Assembly (NCBI GenBank): GCA_020832225.1 | Contig: JAFIFA010000110.1 | Coordinates: forward strand, 1 to 56,207 | Direction of reading: 5' to 3' | Origin: Balneolaceae bacterium | Lineage (GTDB): Bacteria; Bacteroidota; Rhodothermia; Balneolales; Balneolaceae | DNA: 56,207 nt | Made by a program: the position numbers and the translations under genes | The notes under the pieces: generated by a model | What the model saw: the letters and a program-made list of their open reading frames with translations, nothing else | Database searches by the model: none | What the model was told of the DNA's origin: nothing | Part shown: one piece after another, positions 44,383 to 53,612 of the stretch | Numbering within the stretch: the first letter of the stretch is position 1 | Layout of the letters: the number at the start of each line of letters is the position of its first letter

Positions 44383-45333
44383 TCATGCAAATTCATCCAG
44401 ATCTTTCTGTTTGTTTGCGCCCTGAAGGATGGAGTGGCTCTCATCATGGGCTTCAAAGGGCTCCAGGTGGATCGTAATAACGGCGTCGTTTTTTAGGGAG
44501 TCGATTAACCGGCGCTCAACCAGTGTGGCATCGTCATGCGCGCTCTTTAGCGTGATATCATCCGAGAAAACCAGATGTAGCTCAACCCAGGTTGTACTTC
44601 CTGAGGTTCTGTGGCGAAGATGGTGCCAGTCGATCACGCTATCGGGCAGATCACTGCTTAGAACCTTCTTGAGTGCCTTGTCCGCATTCAGGTTGCGGGT
44701 ATCCATCAACCCTTTTACTGAAAAACTGAGAAGTTTGTGCGCCTCATAGATGATGTAAGCGGCAATCATAAAACTGATCAGAAGATCAACCCACAGCCAG
44801 CCGGTATAGTGAATGATCACCAGGGCAAGCACCACTCCACCACTGGTCCATACATCGGTGAGAGTATGCTTTCCATTACTGACGGCAATCATGTTGTCGT
44901 GCTTTCGTCCGGTACGAAGCACATAGGTACCGAGAACTAAATTGATCAGTGCAGCAATCACCAGAAGTGTGATTCCGGTTCCAATATTAGTGATATCAAT
45001 CCCGGTGATGGCGCTTTGGACCGCGTGCCAGATGATGGTGATTCCGGCTGCAACGATAATGGCCCCCTCTGCACCTACGGACAGAAACTCAACCCGCTCG
45101 TGACCGTAATGGTGGTCCTCGTCGGCTGGTTTTTGGCTGAGATAGTATCCGTAAACCACAAACATAACCGCAAAAAAGTGAACCACAGATTCAGCTGAAT
45201 CAGATAGCGCAGCGGTTGATCCGGTCACATAAAAGGCGGCAATTTTTACAGAGAGTGAAGCGGCAGATACAAAGAGGCTGATTAGAAGAGCTCTCTTTAC
45301 GGGATCATGCTTCTGTGCAGATATCGATTCCAT
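44383..45333 (-). CDS. Cation diffusion facilitator (CDF) transporter
   Basis: A 316-residue divalent metal:proton antiporter, probably exporting Zn2+, Mn2+ or Fe2+. TM2 contains ALSDSAESVVHFF and TM5 contains SNGKHTLTDVWTSGGVVLA, positions that carry the transport-site residues. HHYGHERVEFLSVG connects TM2 and TM3. The C-terminal cytoplasmic domain (DWHHLRHRTSGSTTWVELHLVF) provides a dimer and metal sensor. It follows aat by 86 bases on the same strand. Confidence 0.92.
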   Translation of the reverse strand: MESISAQKHDPVKRALLISLFVSAASLSVKIAAFYVTGSTAALSDSAESVVHFFAVMFVVYGYYLSQKPADEDHHYGHERVEFLSVGAEGAIIVAAGITIIWHAVQSAITGIDITNIGTGITLLVIAALINLVLGTYVLRTGRKHDNMIAVSNGKHTLTDVWTSGGVVLALVIIHYTGWLWVDLLISFMIAAYIIYEAHKLLSFSVKGLMDTRNLNADKALKKVLSSDLPDSVIDWHHLRHRTSGSTTWVELHLVFSDDITLKSAHDDATLVERRLIDSLKNDAVITIHLEPFEAHDESHSILQGANKQKDLDEFA

Positions 45334-45419
45334 ATCAAAAAGATAGGAAGATAAATTGAGAGTTGCGCAATTTAGACTATCCTAAAATAAGGATTTTGTT
45401 GCACATAAGACCTGCCCTT

Positions 45420-46022
45420 CTAGCTAAAGTGGGCCTCCATTTGAATAGCTTCACTAAGTAGTTGATAATACTTTTGTGCGAGTATTTCGGTACAGCCAAA
45501 CTGTGCCAAATGATCGGTATAGAACTGCGTGTCCCAAAGCTTAAACCCACCATCTTCAAGTATACGATGACAGTGCCACAAAGCCACTTTATCCGCCTCT
45601 TTTTTACGCCTGAAAATTGACTCACCAAAAAAAGCTGCTCCCAGCGATACACCGTAGAGCCCGCCGGCAAGTTCACCATCGGCATCAAACATCTCTACCG
45701 AATGGGCATGCCCTGCCATATGGAGTACTTCATAGGAGTCAAGAATCAGATCTGAGATCCATGTTGAATCTCTGTCTGCACACGCCTCCATTACGGTTCG
45801 AAAGCATGTATTAACCCGGCATTCGAAGCGGTTTTGACGGATAATTCGGCCCACATTCGATGAGACCCGGAACTTATCCATCGGTATGATACCACGCATT
45901 CGGGCGGAGTACCAGTTTACGTCATCATCATCTCTCGACTCGCTCATCGGAAAGATGCCGCGTGAGTAGCCCTCAAGCAGCACTTCCGGCGGTATTATTT
46001 TATGACCGTTCGAGTCATTCAT
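45420..46022 (-). CDS. aat: Leucyl/phenylalanyl-tRNA-protein transferase
   Basis: A 200-residue enzyme of the N-degron pathway that adds Leu or Phe from tRNA to proteins with N-terminal Arg or Lys, marking them for ClpS/ClpAP. Family blocks are PPEVLLEGYSRGIFPMSE, NWYSARMRGIIPMD, TWISDLILDSYEVLHMAGHAHSVE and GGLYGVSLGAAFFGESIF. It is the third gene of a minus-strand run with uvrB and a methyltransferase, separated from the latter by 15 bases. Confidence 0.95.
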   Translation of the reverse strand: MNDSNGHKIIPPEVLLEGYSRGIFPMSESRDDDDVNWYSARMRGIIPMDKFRVSSNVGRIIRQNRFECRVNTCFRTVMEACADRDSTWISDLILDSYEVLHMAGHAHSVEMFDADGELAGGLYGVSLGAAFFGESIFRRKKEADKVALWHCHRILEDGGFKLWDTQFYTDHLAQFGCTEILAQKYYQLLSEAIQMEAHFS

Positions 46023-46037
46023 GCTGCAGAGGTTCGG

Positions 46038-46616
46038 TCAGGAAGCTTCAGCCGTGTTGCTGTGATTATACACTTTGTATATAAAGTAAGGCGGGATGTT
46101 TAGCGGCTCAAAGTCGGTTTCGTAGTTACCAAAGACCTCCATTACGGGCTTTTTGAGGTGTCCGCTGGTTTGATAGGCCAGAAAGAGTCCGTCGGGCTTC
46201 AGGATCGATTTGGTCGCATTCAGGACAGCGATTTTACGATCTTTCTTGAGGAACGAAAACGGTATACCCGAAAGCACGTAGTCTATATTTCCAACATCCT
46301 CCTTATCCAGAACACTCTCCACATCGCCTGCAAGGATGTTGTGGATGGTGACTCGCGGATCGGAAATCGACTCCCTGAGTCCGGCCGCAAAATCTTCGTT
46401 GGCTTCAACCAGGATTAGTCTTGAGCCTTCCGACATATTGCTGACGATATATTTCGTGAACACACCATTGCCGGGTCCATACTCAACCAGTGTGAAGTCG
46501 CGGCTAAAGTCGATATTGGTGCAGACCTTCTTAACACAGCGAAGCGAAGTCGGGATTACGGAAGCGACATCCTTGTCCTTCACAAAGGTCTTAAAAAACT
46601 GAAGTTTATTACTCAT
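46038..46616 (-). CDS. Class I SAM-dependent methyltransferase, phospholipid-methyltransferase-like
   Basis: A 192-residue enzyme. Motif I is LVEYGPGNGVFTKYI, followed by the acidic LILVEANEDFAAGL and motif IV-like DYVLSGIPFSFLKK. The layout with VASVIPTSLRCVKKVC at the start resembles PmtA-like phospholipid N-methyltransferases and the rRNA adenine dimethylase superfamily. The actual acceptor is unknown. Gaps of 15 bases to uvrB and to aat make an operon likely. Confidence 0.82.
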   Translation of the reverse strand: MSNKLQFFKTFVKDKDVASVIPTSLRCVKKVCTNIDFSRDFTLVEYGPGNGVFTKYIVSNMSEGSRLILVEANEDFAAGLRESISDPRVTIHNILAGDVESVLDKEDVGNIDYVLSGIPFSFLKKDRKIAVLNATKSILKPDGLFLAYQTSGHLKKPVMEVFGNYETDFEPLNIPPYFIYKVYNHSNTAEAS

Positions 46617-46631
46617 GATAGTCTACGGGGT

Positions 46632-48683
46632 TCAAAGTTCTTTCTCTAATGTAGCAATTTGATCGCGAATTCTCGCAGCCTCTTCAAATTCCATATTCTT
46701 GGCAGAATAGAGCATTGATTCACGCAGATATTCGAGAAATTTATCCTTGCTTTCAAATGTTACTTCTTTCATGGCCGGTCCGGGCTTATACTTAATGCCA
46801 TCTTCGGCCACCTTAACCACCTCAAGATGGTCCTTCTCTTTTTTATCTTCACCTGCTTCGAGAGTGAAGTCCTGTGTGGATATAAGCGCCGGATCAACCA
46901 ACGGTTTCAGCTCCTTCTTGATTGTCTGAGGGGTGATGCCATGCTTCTCGTTGTAATCCTGCTGGACTTTACGCCTTCGCTCGGTCTCATCAACCACCTT
47001 CTGTATGCTCTTGGTTATTTTGTCGGCGTAGAGTATCGCCTTTCCGCCAACATTTCTCGCTGCCCGACCAACAATCTGGAATAGCGAGGTTTCTGATCGA
47101 AGGAAGCCCTCTTTGTCGGCATCCAGAATTGCCACCAGGCTCAGTTCCGGAATATCGATCCCCTCTCTGAGAAGGTTGATTCCAACCAGCACCTTGAAAT
47201 CACCACGGCGGAATTTGTAAAGCACCTCAATTCGCTGCATTGCGTCCAGCTCACTATGCATATAAGCGGCAGGAATGCCGAGGTTTTTGAGATACTCACT
47301 CAGTTCCTCGCTGAGACGTTTTGTGAGCGTGATGCAGAGCACCCGTTCATCCTTCTCAACCCGTTTGCGGATCTCTTCAAGGAGATCGTCAACCTGGGTG
47401 CCGAGTGGGCGGACCTCAATTTCAGGCTCCATCAGGCCGGTCGGGCGAATAATCTGCTCAACGTAGACCCCTCCCGATTGCTCAAGCTCATAATCGTTTG
47501 GTGTGGCGCTGACGAAGATTGCCTGATTGATCATTCCCTCCCACTCCTCAAACGTGAGCGGGCGGTTATCCATTGCTGATGGGAGGCGAAACCCATGCTC
47601 TACCAGTTCCAGTTTACGCGAACGATGGCCACCATACATCGCCCCGATTTGCGGAACGGTTTGATGGCTCTCATCAACAACGAGCAGATAGTCATCGGGG
47701 AAGTAGTCCATCAGGCAGTATGGCCGCTCTCCCGGTTTTCTGGCGCTCAGATATCGCGAGTAGTTCTCAATACCGGAGCAGTAGCCAATCTCCTGCATCA
47801 TCTCGATGTCGAAGAGGGTTCGCTGTTCAATCCGTTTCGCTTCCAGGAATTTCTGTTCATTCTGGAGTACTTCGACCCGCCAGTGCATCTCTTCACGAAT
47901 CTGCTTGATCGACTCCTCGAGCCGTGCCTGAGTGGTAACGTAGTGGGAAGCCGGATAGACGCGAAACTCATCCACATCATCGATGATGTCACCGGTGTCA
48001 ACGTTGAACACCTGCATTTTTTCAATCTCATCACCCCACATGGTAATGCGGAGGCCCTCTTCTGAGTAGGCCGGGTAGATATCGACCACATCTCCCCTCA
48101 CGCGAAACGTGCCGCGCGTAAATTCATGGTCACTACGGCGGTAGTGGAGATCAACAAGATCGTAAAGCAGGGTGTTGCGGGGAATATCCTGCCCCACGTT
48201 CAGCTGTATAATCAGTTTCTCATACTCAGAGGGGGAGCCGATGCCGTAGATGCAGCTAACGGATGAGACAATAATGACATCCCGCCTTCCGGAGAGCAGG
48301 GAGCTGGTAGCCCTGAGCCGTAGTCTCTGTATCTCTTCGTTGATGGAAAGATCCTTTTCGATATACTTATCCTGCGAGGAGATGTAGGCCTCGGGCTGGT
48401 AGTAGTCGTAATAGGAGATGAAGAACTCGACCCGGTTTTCCGGGAAAAAGTCGCTGAGCTCCCGATATAGCTGAGCCGCCAGCGTCTTGTTGTGGCTCAT
48501 TACGAGCGTCGGCTTCTGCACGTTTTCGATCACACCGGCTACGGTTCGGGTTTTACCCGATCCGGTTATTCCGAGAAGTGTTTGATAGGGGTCGTTGTTC
48601 TGTATGCCCTCGGTAAGCTCTTTAATGGCGTTCGGTTGATCGCCCGCCGGCTCCCAGGGTGAGTGAAGTTTAAATTGAGACAT
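46632..48683 (-). CDS. uvrB: Excinuclease ABC subunit B
   Basis: A 683-residue damage-recognition helicase of nucleotide excision repair, loaded by UvrA and required for UvrC incision. Walker A is LLGITGSGKTRTVAG, the beta-hairpin region is FISYYDYYQPEAYI, Walker B is VVDESHQT, and the helicase motif LREGIDIPELSLVAILDADKEGFLRS is complete. The C-terminal UVR motif (MEFEEAARIRDQIATLE) is present. The frame opens upstream to 48797, but the conserved start is MSQFKLHSPWEPAGDQP at 48683. Confidence 0.97.
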   Translation of the reverse strand: MSQFKLHSPWEPAGDQPNAIKELTEGIQNNDPYQTLLGITGSGKTRTVAGVIENVQKPTLVMSHNKTLAAQLYRELSDFFPENRVEFFISYYDYYQPEAYISSQDKYIEKDLSINEEIQRLRLRATSSLLSGRRDVIIVSSVSCIYGIGSPSEYEKLIIQLNVGQDIPRNTLLYDLVDLHYRRSDHEFTRGTFRVRGDVVDIYPAYSEEGLRITMWGDEIEKMQVFNVDTGDIIDDVDEFRVYPASHYVTTQARLEESIKQIREEMHWRVEVLQNEQKFLEAKRIEQRTLFDIEMMQEIGYCSGIENYSRYLSARKPGERPYCLMDYFPDDYLLVVDESHQTVPQIGAMYGGHRSRKLELVEHGFRLPSAMDNRPLTFEEWEGMINQAIFVSATPNDYELEQSGGVYVEQIIRPTGLMEPEIEVRPLGTQVDDLLEEIRKRVEKDERVLCITLTKRLSEELSEYLKNLGIPAAYMHSELDAMQRIEVLYKFRRGDFKVLVGINLLREGIDIPELSLVAILDADKEGFLRSETSLFQIVGRAARNVGGKAILYADKITKSIQKVVDETERRRKVQQDYNEKHGITPQTIKKELKPLVDPALISTQDFTLEAGEDKKEKDHLEVVKVAEDGIKYKPGPAMKEVTFESKDKFLEYLRESMLYSAKNMEFEEAARIRDQIATLEKEL

Positions 48684-48878
48684 AAGCTTATAAGATAAAC
48701 AGCTATGAACCCGAATAAAACAATCTGAGGCCAAAACATTTCCTCTATTACACATTTTTGCGTGAATTGAGCTACCTTTAAGGCGATTTCCGCCCAATTA
48801 CGGCGGCCGAAAACGGAAATAGCTTCAGATCAAGGCAATCCGTTTGGTTTTACTTACAATATCCACAGCTACAAAAGA

Positions 48879-50009
48879 ATGTCAGATAAGGACCAGCTCA
48901 AGAAACAGAGACAGCAGATCGACAAAATCGACGAACAGATACTCGATCTTCTGCAGGAGAGAACCCGTGTGGTTCAGGATGTGATTGAGCGGAAGGTGGA
49001 GAATCAGCTTCCGGTATTTGTGGCTGGAAGGGAGAATGAAAAGACCGACTCCTTCAGGCAGAAAGCCTCCGAAAGAGGTATCGATCCCGACTGGGCCGAG
49101 GATTTCCTGAGAATGGTGATGGCCTCATCGAGGGCAGCACAATCGGCGGAAAAATTTCCGCGATCGACCAGCGAGCCAAAGCACGTTCTCTATGTGGGCG
49201 GAAGCGGCGGCATGGGTTCGCTCTACCGAAAGTTTACCGACAGCAGCGGCCATATCTCCTACTCTATCGACAAAAACAATTGGTTTGAGCTGGAAGAGAT
49301 GGCCCCAAAGCTCGATTTGGTGATCATAACGGTGCCGATCAATGTTACCGAAGATGTAATCAGGCGCATCGCTCCCAAGCTTCACAAAGATACGATTCTG
49401 GCCGATTTCACCAGTAATAAGGGCGAACCGCTGCAGGCGATGCTTGATGCGCATCCCGGTCCCGTCTTGGGTCTGCACCCGATGCACGGTCCCGACGTGC
49501 CCAATCTATCCAAACAGCTGATGGTTTTTTGTGCCGGACGCCATCCGGAAAAGGCAGAGTGGTTCCGTGAGCAGTGCAAGCTCTGGGGGATGAGAGTGAT
49601 TGATGCAGAGCCTGAAAAGCACGATCACGTGATGCATCTGGTACAGGGATTGCGCCACTTTGTAGCGCTGCTCCACGGCTCCTTCATGAAGCAGTATGAT
49701 CTCTTTCCAAACGAAATGCTCGACTACTCCAGCCCGATATATCGCGCCGAGCTGATGATGACCGGCCGGATCTTCGCCCAGGATGCGGAGCTCTACGCTG
49801 ACATCGTTTTTGCCAATAAAGAGCGACGCGAGCTTCTTCTCACTTTCTTCAATCACCACAAAGCGCTGATGGAGATGGTGGAGAGGGATGACAAGAAGGG
49901 ATTCATCAGGGAGTTTGAGGCTGTAACCGACTTCTTTGGCAGTTTTGCCTCACAGGCGCTCAAAGAGAGTGGTTACCTGATAAACCGCCTTGCCGACAGG
50001 TTCTCCTGA
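48879..50009 (+). CDS. tyrA: Chorismate mutase / prephenate dehydrogenase (T-protein)
   Basis: A 376-residue bifunctional enzyme of tyrosine synthesis. Residues about 1-90 are an AroQ chorismate mutase helix bundle (QRQQIDKIDEQILDLLQERTRVVQDV). The dehydrogenase part starts with a Rossmann motif VLYVGGSGGMGSLYRKF and continues with VIITVPINVTEDVI, FTSNKGEPLQ and LGLHPMHGPD, where the His is the catalytic residue. The architecture equals that of E. coli TyrA. Two crcB genes follow on the same strand after 34 bases. Confidence 0.93.
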   Translation: MSDKDQLKKQRQQIDKIDEQILDLLQERTRVVQDVIERKVENQLPVFVAGRENEKTDSFRQKASERGIDPDWAEDFLRMVMASSRAAQSAEKFPRSTSEPKHVLYVGGSGGMGSLYRKFTDSSGHISYSIDKNNWFELEEMAPKLDLVIITVPINVTEDVIRRIAPKLHKDTILADFTSNKGEPLQAMLDAHPGPVLGLHPMHGPDVPNLSKQLMVFCAGRHPEKAEWFREQCKLWGMRVIDAEPEKHDHVMHLVQGLRHFVALLHGSFMKQYDLFPNEMLDYSSPIYRAELMMTGRIFAQDAELYADIVFANKERRELLLTFFNHHKALMEMVERDDKKGFIREFEAVTDFFGSFASQALKESGYLINRLADRFS

Positions 50010-50043
50010 GAATCACAATAAAAAAAAGCGTTTATGAATCATT

Positions 50044-50436
50044 ATGACTAACCTTTTACTCGTTGCTGCCGGAGGTGCAATAGGAGCCGTTCTGCGGTTT
50101 CTGGTTGCCCTATGGGTCGGGTCATTTTCAGGAAGGCCTGAGTCCCTGACAGGTACGGTAATTGCGAATGTGACCGGCTGCTTTCTGGCCGGACTCCTTC
50201 TGGGATGGGTTTCTGTTGCGGGTACACCCGGAGAGTCGGCCATGCTGTTTCTAACCATCGGCATCCTCGGCTCCTACACTACGTTTAGCACGTTTGTTCT
50301 GGAGCTCTCAGGAATGATCGAGAGTGAGAAGAAACAGCTGATACTCTACATATTCTGGCAGCTCGTTGTGGCACTTTTTGCTGCAGCCGGCGGAGTTATA
50401 CTGGGTGCGGCCGCCGCAGGAGGCACCTTTGGATAG
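50044..50436 (+). CDS. crcB: Fluoride channel CrcB/Fluc, first subunit
   Basis: A 130-residue four-helix membrane protein that exports fluoride as part of a dimer. It retains the canonical motifs GGAIGAVLRF, the pore Asn in ANVTGCFLAG, and GSYTTFSTFVLE with the Phe-box and central Na+ region. A second, diverged crcB overlaps its end by 8 bases. A fluoride riboswitch is not evident: only 34 bases separate it from tyrA. Confidence 0.93.
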   Translation: MTNLLLVAAGGAIGAVLRFLVALWVGSFSGRPESLTGTVIANVTGCFLAGLLLGWVSVAGTPGESAMLFLTIGILGSYTTFSTFVLELSGMIESEKKQLILYIFWQLVVALFAAAGGVILGAAAAGGTFG

Positions 50437-50836
50437 AAAAACCGTACTTCCGCAGCTTCCCTGGGTAGCATTTGGCGGAATGACCGGCGCTATGCTCAGA
50501 CATGGAATAAATACGGGTGTTACCTCACTCTTTGGGGACTCATATATCTACCTCGCAACCGCTTTTGAGAACGTGGCGGGTAGCGGCATGATGGGATTTC
50601 TCTTCGTTTGGCTGGCCTCCAGATACCCTGAAAACCGGGCGCTTAACAGCTTTCTATTGGTTGGGTTGATCGGATCCTATACGACCTACTCCGGATTTGG
50701 CACCCAATCATATATCCTTATCCAGAATGCACCCGCACTCTTTGCTTTCTATTTTTTCGGGCAGATCTTTCTTGGCCTGATCGCGCTTGCCGTCGGTATG
50801 AAAGTTGCTTCCGGAATTACCTCTCGTTCAAGCTGA
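50429..50836 (+). CDS. Second CrcB/Fluc subunit, diverged
   Basis: A 135-residue protein starting most plausibly at the TTG at 50429 (LDRKTVLPQLPWVAFGG), whose first 8 bases overlap the end of the first crcB; the frame itself is open to 50366. It keeps GGMTGAMLRHG and the Asn in FENVAGSGMMG, but TTFSTF is TTYSGF, so one Phe-box residue and the Ser/Thr pattern differ. Paired CrcB genes encode heterodimers with antiparallel subunits in other bacteria. One half of this channel may be degenerate. Confidence 0.85.
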   Translation: MDRKTVLPQLPWVAFGGMTGAMLRHGINTGVTSLFGDSYIYLATAFENVAGSGMMGFLFVWLASRYPENRALNSFLLVGLIGSYTTYSGFGTQSYILIQNAPALFAFYFFGQIFLGLIALAVGMKVASGITSRSS

Positions 50837-51153
50837 GTTCATTCAGGCTGTCGGGCGGTGATTGGAAAGTTGAGATTTGTAAAATCGTAGATTAAAGCCA
50901 CGGCACATCTTTTGAACGCGAAGCGAATCACGGAAAGGCACGGAGTTGTCCGTGTCTCCGTGGCAAACTTCAAAACTCTTCAAGGGAAGCACACACTTTA
51001 TCGCACCAAGCTTGATTGAGGGATTGTTTAAAAGCTTTTTCTCAACTACAAACCAATCCAAATATCTTTTCCTGTCTGCACACCGTTAACAATGACTTTC
51101 GCTCCGTTTTATATACTTTAAGTCAAAACCAATGTTAAACCGATTAGAATACC
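50837..51153. other. Intergenic region with a CTCCGTGG-type repeat relic
   Basis: About 317 bases between crcB and the S9 peptidase gene, both on the plus strand. It carries the repeat listed at 50929-50967 and presumably the promoter of the S9 gene at its right end; I see no terminator or gene. Confidence 0.55.
50929..50967. repeat. Inverted CACGGAG/CTCCGTG repeat relic
   Basis: CACGGAAAGGCACGGAG at 50929-50945 is followed by CCGTGTCTCCGTGGCAAAC. CACGGA (50939-50944) and TCCGTG (50949-50954) form a 6-bp hairpin with a GTTG loop. The word composition matches the repeat family at 42133-42313. Confidence 0.5.
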
Positions 51154-53136
51154 ATGAATTTTAGAATCTGTCTGAGCACACTTCTCTTTTTCATTCTGTT
51201 TTCAATTCTACCTCAGCATCTCAATGCACAAGGTGTTACTCCCGACGATATTGTATCGGTCAAGACGGTCGGTGCTGTTGTTTTGAGTGACGATGGGAGT
51301 CATGTCGCCTATACCCTGAGCGTGCCTCGCACTGAGGAGGAGGATATCGGAACCAACTACTCCGAACTCTACATCATACCGGCTTCAGGCGGTGACCCCG
51401 TTTCGGTAGTTGAAAAGCCGAACAGTGCAAGTAACCCTCAGTGGGGACCGGACGATCGGCTCTACTTTACCTCTCGAATAACGGATCACCACGATCAGGT
51501 TCAGGTCTATTCAGTAGATCGAAATGGTGGTGATTTGCAGAAACATACCAGCTCGTCTCACGGATTGAGTAGTTATGCGTGGAGCGGTGATGGTTCAAGA
51601 ATTGCCTACAGCGCAATGGACCCCGTTTCCGAAGAGCAACGCGACCGACAAGAGCGCGGATTTGATATGATTGTGGCCGGCGAGAATGAGCGCTTTATGA
51701 GGCTATGGGTACAGGATCGTGATGGTGATGCCGAAAGAGTCTCTCCCGACTCCCTCTTTATCCGAGGCTTTTCCTGGGCGCCAAACGGCAATGAACTGGC
51801 AGTGAGAGTTACAGAGAGGCCGGGAGCCGATCAGGATGAGATGTATTCAAAGGTCGGAGTTCTGAGTGCAGATGGATCTGATTTTAACGAGTTGATGAGT
51901 TCGCCAAAGAAGAAGTCGGCCATGAGTTGGTCGCCGGACGGAAGCAAACTCGCCGTTCTTGCCGGTAAAGTCTATAGCGACCCGCTTCCACAGCGGATCT
52001 GGGTTGTTGATGCAGATGGTGATGCGAAAAAGGATAAGACGCCTTCAGATTGGGAGGGAACCCCTGAGTGGATTGGGTGGATGGATGATCAGACACTGAT
52101 CTTCACTGCTGTAGAGCGTTCAACAACGGCTTTGTACCGACTCGACATCAACAATGGCGGAACCTCAAAAATGGTTGACGGTGGCGATAAGATTTTTCGA
52201 AGCGCAAGCGTGGATAGCCGAAACCGCTCCTTTGCCGCGTCTGTGAACACTAAAGAGCATCCCGGTGAGGTCTATGTAGCCGACATCCGTCGCGGTCAGT
52301 TCCAGCGACTAACCCACCATAACGACTGGCTATCGGAGAGGCAGCTTGGTGAGCAGAGCTCCATCACCTGGAAAGGAGCGGATGATATGGAGATTGAGGG
52401 CATTCTGATTAAGCCGGTTGGGTATGAAGAGGGACAGAGATATCCGCTGGCTATTCTGCCGCATGGCGGACCTGAGGGTATCAGTATGAACGGATGGAAT
52501 ACACGGCCACTCTACCCGGTGCAGGTTCTGGCTAATGAAGGGTATGTCGTATTTAAACCCAACTACAGGGGAAGCGGCGGACGCGGAACGGCATTCGCTT
52601 CAGCCAACCATCGCGATCTGGGAGGCAAGGAGTTTGATGACGTGCTTTTGGGCATCGACTATCTTGAGGAGATCGGACTGATTGATCCTGATAGGGTTGG
52701 CATCAGCGGAACCTCGTATGGGGGTTACTTTGCTGCATGGGCAGCGACTCGCCATAGCGATCGATTTGCGGCGGGCATCACTTTTGCGGGTCTCTCCAAC
52801 TGGATCTCCTTCATGGGCACAACGGATATTCCCCACGAAATGAGCGTAGTGCACTGGGATCTCTACTGGTTCGACAATCCGGGACAGAACTGGGAGCGTT
52901 CGCCCGTGGCGTGGCTCAATCAGGCCAATACACCGCTTCTGGTAGCTACCGGCCTGGCAGATGAGCGGGTGCACCCCGAGCAGTCGATACAGATGCACCA
53001 GTTCCTTGAGATGAAGGGGATTCCAACCGGATTGATCCTCTACCCTCGCCAGCCACACGGCCTCACCGAGCGCGCCCATCAGCTCGACTTTATGGAGCGT
53101 GTGATTGAGTGGTTTGGGGAGTATCTCGAACCTTAA
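51154..53136 (+). CDS. S9 family peptidase, secreted
   Basis: A 660-residue exported serine peptidase (signal peptide ends LNAQ). The N-terminal half is a propeller with WSPDGSKLAVLAG-type repeats. The hydrolase half has the nucleophile in SGTSYGGYFAAW (Ser521), the Asp in GLADERVHP and the His in RQPHGLTERA. It begins with the same GVTPDDIVSVKTVGAVVLSDDGSHVAYTLSVP phrase found in the protein at 1-2047 (GVTPEHVAKMKQVTSSVISEDGSHVAYTVSVP), so the two are paralogues. It probably trims peptides taken up from outside. Confidence 0.93.
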   Translation: MNFRICLSTLLFFILFSILPQHLNAQGVTPDDIVSVKTVGAVVLSDDGSHVAYTLSVPRTEEEDIGTNYSELYIIPASGGDPVSVVEKPNSASNPQWGPDDRLYFTSRITDHHDQVQVYSVDRNGGDLQKHTSSSHGLSSYAWSGDGSRIAYSAMDPVSEEQRDRQERGFDMIVAGENERFMRLWVQDRDGDAERVSPDSLFIRGFSWAPNGNELAVRVTERPGADQDEMYSKVGVLSADGSDFNELMSSPKKKSAMSWSPDGSKLAVLAGKVYSDPLPQRIWVVDADGDAKKDKTPSDWEGTPEWIGWMDDQTLIFTAVERSTTALYRLDINNGGTSKMVDGGDKIFRSASVDSRNRSFAASVNTKEHPGEVYVADIRRGQFQRLTHHNDWLSERQLGEQSSITWKGADDMEIEGILIKPVGYEEGQRYPLAILPHGGPEGISMNGWNTRPLYPVQVLANEGYVVFKPNYRGSGGRGTAFASANHRDLGGKEFDDVLLGIDYLEEIGLIDPDRVGISGTSYGGYFAAWAATRHSDRFAAGITFAGLSNWISFMGTTDIPHEMSVVHWDLYWFDNPGQNWERSPVAWLNQANTPLLVATGLADERVHPEQSIQMHQFLEMKGIPTGLILYPRQPHGLTERAHQLDFMERVIEWFGEYLEP

Positions 53137-53144
53137 ACCTCCAC

Positions 53145-53572
53145 AAACATGGTATGTCTCGCAGGGGAACATCGGGCGGTTTAGTGTTTCTGTGGCAAAA
53201 GACATACCATGTTTCTTGCCATCTCAACGAACCATTAAACATGGTATGTCTCGGAGGGAGAACATAGTCTTTCCTTTCAATTAGCTCATCAAATGCGGTT
53301 TAGTGTTTTGATAGCAATAGACATACCATGTTTTTTGCCATCTCAGCGAATCTTTAAACATGGTATGTCTCGGGCGAGCAACTTAGTTTTACTTTTCAAT
53401 TAGCTCATTGATGGCGTTTAGTATTTTGATAGCAATAGACATACCATGTTTTTTGCCATCTCAGCGAATCTTTAAACATGGTATGTCTCGGGCGAGCAAC
53501 ATAGTCTTTCCTTTCAATTAGCTCATTAAGGGCGGTTTAGTGTTTCTGTGGCAAAAAAGACATACCATGTTT
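53145..53572. repeat. Array of four inverted-repeat units built on AACATGGTATGTC
   Basis: Left arms AAACATGGTATGTCTC lie at 53145, 53237, 53356 and 53474. Right arms AGACATACCATGTTT lie at 53200, 53319, 53437 and 53558. Units are 70, 97, 96 and 99 bp. A right arm and the next left arm are always 22 bases apart, so three 15-bp hairpins with 22-nt loops can form between units; the loop is identical between units 2-3 and 3-4 (TTTGCCATCTCAGCGAATC...). Each arm also contains its own dyad ACAT-GGT-ATGT. It lies between two plus-strand genes (S9 peptidase and DinB-like). It resembles REP/BIME-like or MITE-type extragenic palindromes. Interiors are homologous, not unique, so this is not CRISPR. Confidence 0.93.
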
Positions 53573-53612
53573 CTTATGCGCCGCTGTGGTTTAACCAAAA
53601 AGAACTCAGGTC

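Noticed and set aside
45377-45688. 103-residue minus-strand open frame overlapping aat
   Set aside because: Out of frame with the intact Aat protein and without recognisable features.
50010-50043. Fluoride riboswitch before crcB
   Set aside because: Only 34 bases separate tyrA from crcB and the sequence is A-rich without the needed stems.
53145-53572. CRISPR-like regular spacing of a palindromic word
   Set aside because: The word alternates in orientation, the intervening segments are homologous to each other instead of unique, and no cas genes are present.
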